NCBI GenBank assembly: GCA_049516595.1
Contig: JBEKSY010000005.1
Location: forward strand, 1 to 64,000
DNA length: 64,000 nt
DNA from: JBEKHT01 sp049516595
GTDB lineage: Bacteria > Chloroflexota > Anaerolineae > Anaerolineales > RBG-16-64-43
Reading direction: 5' to 3'
Positions 17,009-25,718 of the stretch are shown piece after piece. Position 1 is the first letter of the stretch. Every line of letters starts with the position of its first letter. The translations under genes and the position numbers were made by a program. The notes under the pieces were generated by a model. The model made no database searches. It was not told the DNA's origin and saw nothing but the letters and a program-made list of their open reading frames with translations.

Positions 17009-17731
17009 GTGGCCAGGACGACATGCCTGTTTCAGACCGATTCCTATCTGCGGGAGTTCCACGGTCGGGTCGTGCGATCCGTGACCTTGGGGGTCGTGCT
17101 GGATCAGACGGCCTTCTACCCCGGAGGAGGTGGCCAGCCTGCAGATCGAGGCTGGCTTCACGCGCAGAACCGCCACTGGCAGGTCCTTGAACTGAGGAAG
17201 GCTGGAGAAGACATCCTGCACAGTCTGTCGGGGGACCCGCCTGAGGTGGGGGCCGAGGTGCAGGGCGAACTGGATTGGCCTCGGCGCGTGGCCCTGATGA
17301 GAACGCACACCGCCCTGCACATTCTCTGTGGGGTGATCTGGCGAGACTATCAGGCGCACGTGACGGGAGGCAACATGGAACCGCTTCGCGCCCGGATGGA
17401 CTTCGAGTTTGAGCGCATGCATCAGGAGCTCGCTCGGGAGATCGAGGAAAAGGCTAACCGGGAGGTGGCCGCCGCCCGCCCCGTCCACGTTCGAATCCTG
17501 CCGCGCGAGGAGGCTTTCGCGATCCCCGACCTCATTCGGACCCGGATCAATCTGCTCCCGGCCGGCATCCAGGACGTGCGGGTGGTTGAGATCGTGGGTT
17601 TGGACCTGCAAGCGGATGGGGGTACTCATGTCTCCAGCACAGCCGAGGTGGGCCGCATCCGCGTCGTCGACTACAAGAGCAAGGGGAGAATCAACAAGCG
17701 CCTGGAGATCGCGTTGGACGAGGCCTCCTGA
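17009..17731 (+). CDS. AlaX-like alanyl-tRNA editing protein
   Basis: A 240-residue stand-alone homologue of the AlaRS editing domain, which hydrolyses mischarged Ser- or Gly-tRNA-Ala. The first part (DQTAFYPGGGGQPADRG, about residues 29-45) is the conserved OB-like region, and HTALH (about 94-98) is the first metal motif. The second motif reads DGGTHV (about 199-204), with Asp where many members have the Cys of CGGTHV, so metal ligation may differ. The GTG start has GGGAGGGG 6 bases upstream. Being first behind the T-box and 38 bases before ileS, it should respond to isoleucine starvation, an odd pairing for an alanine-specific editor. Confidence 0.85.
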   Translation: MARTTCLFQTDSYLREFHGRVVRSVTLGVVLDQTAFYPGGGGQPADRGWLHAQNRHWQVLELRKAGEDILHSLSGDPPEVGAEVQGELDWPRRVALMRTHTALHILCGVIWRDYQAHVTGGNMEPLRARMDFEFERMHQELAREIEEKANREVAAARPVHVRILPREEAFAIPDLIRTRINLLPAGIQDVRVVEIVGLDLQADGGTHVSSTAEVGRIRVVDYKSKGRINKRLEIALDEAS

Positions 17732-17769
17732 GGGGAATCCCGCATCGATGAGCCAACGAGGAGGGATGG

Positions 17770-20700
17770 ATGTTTGATCCTGTGACCTCGCACTTTGATC
17801 CGCAGAGGCTGGAGGCCGATGTGCTTCGCCTGTGGAGGGAGCGCGACGTCTTTCGTCGCTCCATGGACAATCGGCGCGGCGGACCGGACTTCGTTTTCTT
17901 TGAGGGTCCCCCCACCGCAAACGGGAAGCCGGGAGTCCATCATGTTCTAGCCCGAGCCTTCAAGGATCTTTTTCCCCGTTATCGAACCATGCGTGGCTTC
18001 TATGTGCGGCGGCGCGGCGGCTGGGATACGCACGGCCTGCCGGTGGAGATCGCGGTCGAGAAGGAACTCCAATTTCACACCAAGCAGGATATCGAGGCCT
18101 ACGGCATCGACAAATTCAACGAGCACTGCCGGGCCTCGGTCTTCCGCTACATTCAGGACTGGGAACGGCTGACCGAGCGCATCGCCTTCTGGGTAGACTT
18201 GGATGACGCGTACGTAACCTACACCCGGGATTACATTGAATCGGTCTGGTGGATTCTTAAGAGCTTCTGGGATCGGGGGCTGCTCTACCAAGGCTTCAAG
18301 GTCGTGCCCTACTGCCCACGATGTGGCACCCCCCTTTCCGATCATGAGTTGCATTACCCGGACGCCCTGCGCGAGACCGAAGATCCTTCCGTTTACGTTC
18401 GCTTCCCCTTAAAGGACGACCCCCAAACCTCCTTCCTGGCATGGACCACGACCCCCTGGACCCTTCCCGCGAACGTCGCCCTGGCTGTGCACCCAGATAC
18501 GCTCTACGCCCGTGTCGAACGCACAACTTCCGCGGGCGAGCGCGAGTACTTGATCGTAGCCAAGGACTTGGTGGAAACAGTCCTGGCCGACGAGCCGCAT
18601 CGGGTGGTCGGGGACTATCTGGGAAAGGAACTGGAAGGGTGGCGATACCAACCTCTTTTCACCTTTCTCCCTCTGGAGAAGCCAGCCCATCGAGTCGTTC
18701 TGGGCCGCTTTGTGACGACAACCGAGGGGACCGGAGTGGTCCATCAAGCTCCTGCCTTTGGGGCAGATGATATGCAGATGGCGCTCGAACATGATCTGCC
18801 GGTCCTGATGACCGTAGATCCAAGCGGTCGATTTGTTCCCGAGGTGCGCCCCTGGCAGGGAATGTTCGTCAAGGAGGCCGATCCTCTGATCACGAAGGAT
18901 CTGGCTGAACGGGGTCTCCTGTTCCGCGGGGGGCAGATCGTTCACACCTACCCGTTTTGTTGGCGGTGCGGTACCCCTCTGCTCTACTATGCGCGCTCGA
19001 CCTGGTACATCCGCACCACCCAGTTCTTGGATCGGCTCGTGGCTCTCAATGAGACCATTCACTGGTATCCGGAGCACATCCAGCACGGGCGCTTCGGGAA
19101 CTGGCTGGCCAACAACGTCGACTGGGCCCTGGGTCGCGAGCGGTACTGGGGGACACCTCTCCCGATCTGGGAGTGCAACGGCTGTCATTATCAGGAATGC
19201 GTCGGATCGGTCGCCGATCTTTCGCAGCGCACAGGCAAGGACCTGTCAGACCTGGATCTGCATCGGCCTTATATCGATCAGGTGACTTGGCCCTGCCCGA
19301 AGTGTCAGCAGGAGATGAAGCGGGTTCCTGAGCTGATTGATGTCTGGTTCGATTCGGGTGCGATGCCCGTCGCACAATGGCATTACCCATTTGAGAACGT
19401 GGATATCTTCCAGCATCAGTTCCCGGCAGATTTCATCTGCGAGGCCGTCGATCAAACTCGCGGATGGTTCTATTCCCTGCACGCGATCAGCACCCTCCTA
19501 AGGGACAGCGTCGCCTTCAAGAATGTCATTGTCCTCGGGCTGGTCCTGGACGCGGCGGGCCAAAAGATGTCCAAGTCCCGGGGGAATGTGGTCGATCCGT
19601 GGGAGGTCCTGAATACACACGGGGCCGATGCCTTTCGCTGGTACCTCTACACGGCCTCGCCCCCGGGGCAGGAGCGTCGGTTTTCCACGGACTTGGTGGG
19701 GGAAGTGATTCGCACCTTCACTCTGACCTTGTGGAATGTGTTCTCGTTCTTCGTGACCTATGCGAACTTGGACGGCTGGGTCCCGGACGAGGCGCTCAAC
19801 CGCCAGGCCTCGCTCGGCCATCCGGCCGGAGGCCGGGCCGGGCGCGCCTACTCCGACCTGGACCGTTGGATTCTTTCCGAGCTCCACGTCCTCGTGCGCT
19901 CGGTCAGTGCGGCGCTGGAGAACTACGATGCGCTGGGAGCAACCCGCCCGATCGAGGCCTTTGTGGATCGCCTCTCGAATTGGTACCTGCGCAGAAGCCG
20001 TCGGCGTTTCTGGAAGTCCGGACAGGATGCGGAGAAGAATGCGGCCTACGCCACGTTGTATGAATGCCTGACGACCCTTGCCAAGCTTCTGGCCCCTTCG
20101 ATGCCGTTTCTCGCGGAGGCCATCTACCGAAACCTCGTGTCTGCGGGGAATGAGCGGGCCCCGGAGTCCGTGCACCTGGCCGACTGGCCCGAGTACGATC
20201 GGGCCATGGTGGATGAAAGGCTGAACGCGGAGATGGGACGCGTACTTCGCTGGGCTTCTCTGGGTCACGCGGCGCGCAGCCATGCCAACCTCAAGGTGCG
20301 CCAACCCCTTCCGGAGATCGCCTTCAGCGTAGCCTCTCAGGAGGAGGCCGCCACGTTGGAGAAGTACAGAGATCTTCTGGCCGATGAGCTGAACGTGAAG
20401 CGCGCCAGAAGGCTGGACACGGCGGAGGACGTTCTCTCCTACTCTCTTCATCCTCGGCCCCAGCTGCTCGGTCCGAAGCACGGAGCACGGTTCCCCAGAA
20501 TCCGCGCCGCCCTCTCGCAGAGGGATCCGGGTTCGGCCGCTGTAGAGTTTCTCCAGGGCCGGTCCCTTTCCATAGAGGTAGACGGAGAGTCCATCCAGAT
20601 CTTGCCCGAGGAAGTGGAAGTTCGCATGACCGCGCGCGAAGGGTATTCGATGGCGGAGGAGGGAGGGAACATCGCCGCCCTCAGCACGGCTCTCACGCCT

Positions 20701-20982
20701 GAACTGATTGGAGAAGGCCTGGCGCGGGAGTTTGTCCGTCGTGTCCAAGATCTGCGTAAGAATGCCGGCCTGGAGATCGCGGACCGGATTCAGATCTTCT
20801 ACAAAGCCTCGCCGAAGTTAGCCAGGGCCGTCGAGCACCACCGCCAGTACATCGCGGGAGAGACTCTCGCCCTGTCTTTGGAGTCGGGCGAAGCACCCCC
20901 CGCGGCTCCTCGCGCGGAGCACGAGTTCGACGGCGAGTCCCTGCGGGTCGGCATCGTTCGCGCTGGCGATCCTGAGACGTAG
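17770..20982 (+). CDS. ileS: isoleucyl-tRNA synthetase, type 2
   Basis: A 1070-residue class Ia synthetase that charges tRNA-Ile in the cytoplasm. The HIGH-equivalent near residue 55 reads GVHH (in NGKPGVHHVLAR) and KMSKSRGN is present near residue 598. The CP1 editing domain (with TTTPWTLPAN around 220) proofreads Val-tRNA-Ile. The length and the absence of a C-terminal zinc finger fit the IleRS2 (eukaryote-like) type. The swapped G-x-H-H form of the first signature is known from IleRS2 enzymes with extreme mupirocin resistance. GAGGAGGG before the ATG decides the start. Controlled by the T-box upstream. Confidence 0.97.
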   Translation: MFDPVTSHFDPQRLEADVLRLWRERDVFRRSMDNRRGGPDFVFFEGPPTANGKPGVHHVLARAFKDLFPRYRTMRGFYVRRRGGWDTHGLPVEIAVEKELQFHTKQDIEAYGIDKFNEHCRASVFRYIQDWERLTERIAFWVDLDDAYVTYTRDYIESVWWILKSFWDRGLLYQGFKVVPYCPRCGTPLSDHELHYPDALRETEDPSVYVRFPLKDDPQTSFLAWTTTPWTLPANVALAVHPDTLYARVERTTSAGEREYLIVAKDLVETVLADEPHRVVGDYLGKELEGWRYQPLFTFLPLEKPAHRVVLGRFVTTTEGTGVVHQAPAFGADDMQMALEHDLPVLMTVDPSGRFVPEVRPWQGMFVKEADPLITKDLAERGLLFRGGQIVHTYPFCWRCGTPLLYYARSTWYIRTTQFLDRLVALNETIHWYPEHIQHGRFGNWLANNVDWALGRERYWGTPLPIWECNGCHYQECVGSVADLSQRTGKDLSDLDLHRPYIDQVTWPCPKCQQEMKRVPELIDVWFDSGAMPVAQWHYPFENVDIFQHQFPADFICEAVDQTRGWFYSLHAISTLLRDSVAFKNVIVLGLVLDAAGQKMSKSRGNVVDPWEVLNTHGADAFRWYLYTASPPGQERRFSTDLVGEVIRTFTLTLWNVFSFFVTYANLDGWVPDEALNRQASLGHPAGGRAGRAYSDLDRWILSELHVLVRSVSAALENYDALGATRPIEAFVDRLSNWYLRRSRRRFWKSGQDAEKNAAYATLYECLTTLAKLLAPSMPFLAEAIYRNLVSAGNERAPESVHLADWPEYDRAMVDERLNAEMGRVLRWASLGHAARSHANLKVRQPLPEIAFSVASQEEAATLEKYRDLLADELNVKRARRLDTAEDVLSYSLHPRPQLLGPKHGARFPRIRAALSQRDPGSAAVEFLQGRSLSIEVDGESIQILPEEVEVRMTAREGYSMAEEGGNIAALSTALTPELIGEGLAREFVRRVQDLRKNAGLEIADRIQIFYKASPKLARAVEHHRQYIAGETLALSLESGEAPPAAPRAEHEFDGESLRVGIVRAGDPET

Positions 20983-21186
20983 AGCCGAGGGGCCAAGGCC
21001 CAGGCGGAGACTGTCCCCCCTGGAGCTAAAAAACCCAGACGGGATGGCCGGGTGAACATCTTTCCCGATCGATCCGCCAGTAAGCGGGTCACGGGCTCTG
21101 CCGAAGGCCGCCAATTCCTGGGAAGCTCGGTCCGACCGAACCGATCCTACAAGTCCAGGCGATTCTCCGCGCCCGCTTCGGTGCGA

Positions 21187-21192
21187 TACAAT
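21187..21192 (+). promoter_or_regulatory. possible -10 element before lspA
   Basis: TACAAT lies 38 bases before the GTG start of lspA, with only a weak -35 (TTCTCC, 18 bases upstream). It would let lspA-rluD be expressed apart from the T-box transcript. Confidence 0.4.
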
Positions 21193-21230
21193 TCGACCAC
21201 GAAGGGTCGCAGGATGTGCGGGAGGGATCA

Positions 21231-21740
21231 GTGAGCCTTCGTTCCTACGGCATTCTGACTTTGCTGGCCGGTACGATCTTGGGTCTCGACCAGTTGACCA
21301 AATGGGTCGTGCGCACGCGCTTGGCGCTGGGTGAAGCTTGGTCTCCCTGGGAGCCGCTCTCTCCCTACATGCGGGTGGTGCACTGGACGAATACCGGGGC
21401 GGCCTTTGGCCTCTTCCAAAATGGGGGCATGGTTTTCACGGTCCTGGCCATCGTGGTATCGGCAGCCATCATCTACTACTATCGCAACACGGAACGCGCC
21501 AGCTGGCTCGTCCGGCTGGCGCTTGCCATGCAGCTGGGAGGAGCCCTCGGGAATCTGATTGATCGTCTAACTCAAGGAACGGTCACAGACTTCATCTCGC
21601 TCGGGTCGTTTCCGGTGTTCAACCTGGCCGATGCGAGCATTTCCCTGGGGGTGGCGTTTCTGCTGATTGCCATGCTCATTGAACAAAACAACTCCGAAAG
21701 CCGCTCGGCCTCCGCAACCTCCGCCCCGGATCAAACGTGA
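21231..21740 (+). CDS. lspA: lipoprotein signal peptidase (signal peptidase II)
   Basis: A 169-residue inner-membrane aspartyl protease that removes signal peptides from diacylglyceryl-prolipoproteins. Four hydrophobic helices are visible. Conserved boxes are GLDQLTKWVV near the N-terminus, NTGAAFGLF (about 51-59), GNLIDRL with the first catalytic Asp (about 107-113) and FNLADASI with the second (about 131-138). The GTG at 21231 has GGGAGGG about 7 bases upstream, which is better than the in-frame GTG at 21216. Its stop overlaps the start of rluD (GTGA). Confidence 0.96.
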   Translation: MSLRSYGILTLLAGTILGLDQLTKWVVRTRLALGEAWSPWEPLSPYMRVVHWTNTGAAFGLFQNGGMVFTVLAIVVSAAIIYYYRNTERASWLVRLALAMQLGGALGNLIDRLTQGTVTDFISLGSFPVFNLADASISLGVAFLLIAMLIEQNNSESRSASATSAPDQT

Positions 21741-22699
21741 GTGACACTTTTCATCGATGGACGGTCGAGCGGGGCGGAATCCGTCTCGATCTATTCCTGA
21801 GCCGCGCCCTGCCAGAACAATCGCGTTCCTCCCTTCAACGCCTCGTCGAATTGGGGCATGTCCGATGCAATGACGAACCGGCATTGCGCAAGTCCCTGAT
21901 CGTCCAGGCGGGAGACCGGGTCGAAGTCCGCGTGCCGACCCCGCCTCCGAGCCGAGTTCAGCCTGAACCGATACCGCTCGAGGTTCTATTCGAGAATGAG
22001 GATGTCCTGGTGATCAACAAGCCAGCCGGGCTCGTGGTGCACCCAGCCGCGGGCCACTTGACTGGGACCCTGGTGGCGGCCGTTCTGGCACATGCTCCGC
22101 AGATGGAAAGGTGGGGGGAGGTCCAGCGTCCAGGCATTGTCCACCGATTGGACAAAGACACTTCGGGGATCATCCTCGTAGCCAAAACCGAAGACGCCCA
22201 AACCTCATTGCAAAAAGCATTTGAGCAGAGAGCGGTCCATAAAGTGTATCTGGCTCTTGTGGATGGGGTACCGCCCACACCCGAGGGCCGAATTCAAGCA
22301 GCAGTTGGACGGGATCCTTCACATCGCCAGCGGATGGCGATCGTCCCGACAAGCCGTGGCCGGCAGGCCGAAACGGTGTACCGCACTCTCGAACGGTTGG
22401 GGGAGCACACCCTACTTGAGGTTGTGCCCTTGACGGGTCGCACCCACCAGATCCGGGTTCACTTGGCATTCTTGGGTTGCCCCATCGTGGGGGATCGTGT
22501 CTACGGTCGACGCACGCCGAGTCTGCCCGTCCAGCGGCAGCTCCTCCACGCGGCCCAACTGGAACTCTGCTTGCCGAACGAACGCCAGCCGCGTCTCTTC
22601 ATCGCTCCCATGCCGACCGATTTCCAACAGGCATTGGACGGGTTGCGAGGAGGATCACCCCGGAAGCCCCCGGCCCAGCGAGTCGCTGGTTCGCCCTGA
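21737..22699 (+). CDS. rluD: RluA/RluD-family pseudouridine synthase
   Basis: A 320-residue protein. An N-terminal S4 RNA-binding domain (about residues 8-70) precedes the RluA catalytic domain, with HRLDKDTSG (about 135-143, catalytic Asp) and GRTHQIRVHL (about 234-243). It isomerises uridines in 23S rRNA helix 69 if it is a true RluD, the likeliest match for an S4-containing member; substrate assignment is by family. The GTG start overlaps the lspA stop by 4 bases. lspA-rluD is a very common bacterial gene pair. Confidence 0.93.
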   Translation: MSDTFHRWTVERGGIRLDLFLSRALPEQSRSSLQRLVELGHVRCNDEPALRKSLIVQAGDRVEVRVPTPPPSRVQPEPIPLEVLFENEDVLVINKPAGLVVHPAAGHLTGTLVAAVLAHAPQMERWGEVQRPGIVHRLDKDTSGIILVAKTEDAQTSLQKAFEQRAVHKVYLALVDGVPPTPEGRIQAAVGRDPSHRQRMAIVPTSRGRQAETVYRTLERLGEHTLLEVVPLTGRTHQIRVHLAFLGCPIVGDRVYGRRTPSLPVQRQLLHAAQLELCLPNERQPRLFIAPMPTDFQQALDGLRGGSPRKPPAQRVAGSP

Positions 22700-22765
22700 A
22701 TCCACCCGGGTGGCCCGCTCCGGTTGGGTCTGGTCTCACGAAGTGCTTCAGGCGCGGAGGTCATC

Positions 22766-23812
22766 ATGGAGTCCATCGATCTGCGATCCGACACGGTGAC
22801 TCACCCCACCCCCGAGATGCGCAGGGCCATGTCCGAGGCTGAGGTCGGGGATGATGTTTTTGGAGAGGACCCGACCGTCAACCAACTGCAGGAAATGGCG
22901 GCAGAGCGCATGGGCAAGGAGGCAGGGTTGTTTGTTGCCTCCGGGACGATGGGGAACCTCGTGGCTGTGCTTACACACTGCGGGCGCGGCGATGAAGCGA
23001 TCTTGGGTGACCAGGCCCACACCTTCTTGTATGAAGCGGGGGGCATCGCTGCGCTTGGTGGAGTGCACCCGCACCCGGTTCCCAACCAAGCCGACGGCAC
23101 CCTGCGATTCCAAGATCTTCAGGCGGCGATCCGGTCCGACGACGTTCACTTCCCGCGCTCCCGCTTGATATGCCTCGAGAACACACACAATCGCTGCGGG
23201 GGCGTCCCGCTGACAGCCGAGTATACCGAGCAAGTCGGAGAGCTAGCCCATGCGCGTGGCCTCGCCCTGCACCTGGATGGGGCGCGGATTTTCAACGCGG
23301 CGGCTGCCTTGAGGCGGCGGCCCCAAGACCTTGTGGCCCCGGCTGATTCGGTCAGTTTTTGCCTGTCCAAAGCGCTTTGCGCTCCGGTCGGTTCCGTGCT
23401 CTGTGGGTCGCGGGAATTCGTCGCGAAGGCTCGGCGAATTCGCAAGCAACTTGGCGGCGGCATGCGCCAGGCCGGAATCCTGGCCGCCGCCGGAATCGTC
23501 GGATTGCAGAAGATGGTCGACCGAGTGAGTCAGGACCATGAGAACGCGCGGGCCTTGGCCGCCGGGCTCGGGCAGATCGCGGGAATCCGCCTGGATCCGG
23601 GGACTCCCTACACTAACATGGTCTTTTTTGAGCTCGATCCAAGAATCCGGCTGGACGCGGAAGGCGTGGCGGCTCGGCTGGTCGAAAAGAAGGTCCGGGT
23701 TCAGGTGACCGGTCCCCGCCGCTTCCGTGCGGTCCTCCATTATTGGGTGGACCCGGAGCAGGTTCATCGGGTGGTGCAGGCCTTCGAAGACACACTCACC
23801 GCGGCGACCTAG
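22766..23812 (+). CDS. ltaE: low-specificity L-threonine aldolase
   Basis: A 348-residue PLP-dependent fold-type I enzyme that cleaves L-threonine or L-allo-threonine to glycine and acetaldehyde. The start MESIDLRSDTVT is typical, and GDDVFGEDPT follows at about 31-40. The PLP lysine lies in SFCLSKALCAPVGS (about 200-213), and HLDGAR (about 169-174) binds the cofactor. The ATG at 22766 has GGAGG 6 bases upstream, so the earlier in-frame start is not used. It converges on sppA with about 30 bases between stops. Confidence 0.94.
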   Translation: MESIDLRSDTVTHPTPEMRRAMSEAEVGDDVFGEDPTVNQLQEMAAERMGKEAGLFVASGTMGNLVAVLTHCGRGDEAILGDQAHTFLYEAGGIAALGGVHPHPVPNQADGTLRFQDLQAAIRSDDVHFPRSRLICLENTHNRCGGVPLTAEYTEQVGELAHARGLALHLDGARIFNAAAALRRRPQDLVAPADSVSFCLSKALCAPVGSVLCGSREFVAKARRIRKQLGGGMRQAGILAAAGIVGLQKMVDRVSQDHENARALAAGLGQIAGIRLDPGTPYTNMVFFELDPRIRLDAEGVAARLVEKKVRVQVTGPRRFRAVLHYWVDPEQVHRVVQAFEDTLTAAT

Positions 23813-23841
23813 AAGGGGAGCCTCGAGCCGGTCGCCGATCC

Positions 23842-24855
23842 TCAGGGCGTCCATCGATACTGGAGGGAGGGCTCCCAAAGGCGGTCGAGGCCCAGGGCCT
23901 GGGGGCTCAAGGTATTCGCAATCGAGGAGATGAAACTCAACAGCGATGGGCCCGGGCCGTAATGGATCACGCGGGGCGTCCCGCTGATCTTTCCGAGCTG
24001 CGCCGCCTTGGCGATCGCGTCTTCTTCGTACCCCAGGGCGTCGACGAGTCCAAGCTGCAAGGCCTGCTGGCCGGTGAAGACTCGCCCGTCCGCCAGTTGA
24101 AGGACCTCGTCTTTGGGCAGGTGACGCCCATTGGCAACCAGGGAGACGAATCCATCATATGCCTGGTCGACGATGCCCTGCATGATCGCCTTGTCGGCGT
24201 CGCTCATGGGCCGATAAGGGCTGCCGATATCCTTTTCCGGCCCGGACTTTATCACGGTGAACTGCACTCCGAGTTTGTCGAGCAACCCCTGCGCGTTAGG
24301 GAACTCGCTGATCACCCCGATCGATCCCGTCAGAGAGTCTGGATTGGCGATGATGTAGTCGGCGGCCATGCTGACATAATAGGCGCCCGAGGCCCCTTCG
24401 GCTCCCATGAGAACAACGAGCGGTTTCCCGCTGCTCTTCAGGGCGTGGTAGATCTCGTCTGAGGCGACCACATCGCCACCGGGGCTGTCCACCCGCAGGA
24501 CAAGCGCTCTCACGTCGGGGTTGTTGGAGGCTGCCCGAATTTGGCCAATCAGATCCTCGGAGGCAGTTTGGCTGCCAGCTTGGAAGAGGCCGGCCGTCCC
24601 TCCGGCAATCACGCCACGCAGCTCTAGCTCAGCGACCGCGGGGCCCACCGAAGGGCCGCTCGTCTGTTGCTCTTGGCTGGCAACCATTGACGGACTCAGG
24701 TTCCTGCCCAGCGCGCCCAGACCGAGGCCGGCCGCCAGGAGGGATCCGAAGCAAAAGAGCGTTGGAAGTCCGAACCCAATGAGCACTCCGATCAGCGCCC
24801 AAACAGCCGAGCGATCTTTCCTCTGATTCCTCTCTGATTCTCCGAGGCTTTCCAT
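23842..24855 (-). CDS. sppA: signal peptide peptidase SppA-type S49 protease
   Basis: A 337-residue membrane-anchored serine protease. One long hydrophobic segment (about residues 18-50) anchors it, and the S49 domain (about 75-290) contains LRVDSPGGDV (about 119-128) and the nucleophile region AEGASGAYYVSMAAD (about 151-165, Ser before GAYY). The general-base Lys is probably in the TVIKSGPEKDIGSPYR region (about 198-213). The length matches the short, single-domain SppA of Gram-positive-type bacteria. It degrades leftover signal peptides or membrane proteins. GGGAGG precedes the ATG and a TATAAT-like box lies about 55 bases upstream. Confidence 0.93.
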   Translation of the reverse strand: MESLGESERNQRKDRSAVWALIGVLIGFGLPTLFCFGSLLAAGLGLGALGRNLSPSMVASQEQQTSGPSVGPAVAELELRGVIAGGTAGLFQAGSQTASEDLIGQIRAASNNPDVRALVLRVDSPGGDVVASDEIYHALKSSGKPLVVLMGAEGASGAYYVSMAADYIIANPDSLTGSIGVISEFPNAQGLLDKLGVQFTVIKSGPEKDIGSPYRPMSDADKAIMQGIVDQAYDGFVSLVANGRHLPKDEVLQLADGRVFTGQQALQLGLVDALGYEEDAIAKAAQLGKISGTPRVIHYGPGPSLLSFISSIANTLSPQALGLDRLWEPSLQYRWTP

Positions 24856-24909
24856 TCTCCAAAAACCTCCCTAGACCTCGCAGTTCACCTAGCTGGGGCT
24901 CTCTTCATT

Positions 24910-24915
24910 ATTATA
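24910..24915 (-). promoter_or_regulatory. -10 element of sppA
   Basis: A minus-strand TATAAT (within TATATAAT) lies 55 bases upstream of the sppA start codon. No strong -35 was found. Confidence 0.5.
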
Positions 24916-25148
24916 TAGGCCTCGGGTCCGTTCCGCGCCCTACGAATCCTCCGGACGAAGCTTCCTGGCAGGAGTTCGCCGCGCCTTCGCTGGATCTGGA
25001 GGGTCACCGTCGGCAACCCGCCATTGCAACCGCCTGTGGACGGAGGGGCCATAGCACCTTCCAGGGCAGAATCTGGATTCGCCATGCTCCTTAAAAGCCA
25101 GAGGCTGCGAGGCTCCCAGTTGTGACATTTGTTATGGACGGTGTTGCT

Positions 25149-25177
25149 TTGACTCAATAGACTACCCGTGCTAGTAT
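25149..25177 (+). promoter_or_regulatory. main promoter of the nuo-atp cluster
   Basis: TTGACT at 25149-25154, a 17-base spacer and TAGTAT at 25172-25177 form a near-consensus housekeeping promoter about 110 bases before nuoA. No comparable promoter was noticed before the terminator at 37.3 kb, so much of the cluster may depend on it. Confidence 0.8.
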
Positions 25178-25288
25178 GGCAGCCGACATCCGCCAGTCGA
25201 CCGCCAGGCTCCGCACTCCCTGCGCTGGCGGGGGGGCGTCTGGGGGCGGAGGCTCCCCTGAACTCGACGATCGGAAGGAGTGGGCAGA

Positions 25289-25642
25289 TTGAACCCATGG
25301 ATCTTCGTGGGCGTGTTCCTTCTCGTTGCCGGCGCGCTTCCCGCCTTCGCTTTGCTTTTCGCCAAGTACATTGGCCCACGTAAGCCCACACCGATCAAGT
25401 CAGAAACCTACGAGTGCGGCGTCGAAACCCGCGGCCCCACTTGGGTCCAATTCAAGGCTCAGTACTACGTGTATGCACTCGTCTTTGTCGTATTTGACGT
25501 GGAACTGGTTTTCCTTTTTCCTTGGGCCATCGTCTATGAACGGTTGCCGCTTTTCGTGGCCTTTGAGGGGGCGCTGTTCTTGCTAATCCTCGCCGGTGGG
25601 CTGGTCTACGTCTGGCGCAAGGGCGCGCTGGAATGGGCATGA
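25289..25642 (+). CDS. nuoA: NADH-quinone oxidoreductase subunit A
   Basis: A 117-residue membrane subunit of complex I with three helices (about residues 3-24, 55-78, 85-108). The conserved loop KSETYECGVETRG (about 35-47) carries the Cys of the NuoA/ND3 quinone-site loop, and FDVELVFLFPWA (about 68-79) is the family signature. The start is TTG with GGAAGGAG 8 bases upstream; a GTG three codons earlier overlaps that site. Unusually, nuoH follows directly, without nuoB-nuoG. Confidence 0.94.
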   Translation: MNPWIFVGVFLLVAGALPAFALLFAKYIGPRKPTPIKSETYECGVETRGPTWVQFKAQYYVYALVFVVFDVELVFLFPWAIVYERLPLFVAFEGALFLLILAGGLVYVWRKGALEWA

Positions 25643-25663
25643 GGATTTGTCGGAGGAGACCCA

Positions 25664-25695
25664 CGCCTATCGTGATGCGACACGATAGGCGGTTT
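25664..25695 (+). terminator. perfect hairpin between nuoA and nuoH
   Basis: CGCCTATCGTG and CACGATAGGCG form an 11-base-pair perfect stem around a 6-base loop, followed by GTTTTC. The U-run is short, so it may be a partial terminator, a processing site or an mRNA stabiliser that changes the ratio of NuoA to the downstream subunits. Confidence 0.6.
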
Positions 25696-25718
25696 TCTGT
25701 CTGCCGGCGGAGGGAGGT

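Larger units (their letters stand above)
24856..25288. other. divergent regulatory region between sppA and the nuo cluster
   Basis: Holds the sppA -10 on the left and the strong nuo promoter at 25149-25177. Between them (about 24950-25140) I see no supported gene, RNA or operator; the frames across it are shadow-like. The nuo leader of about 105 bases has no recognised structure. Confidence 0.6.
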
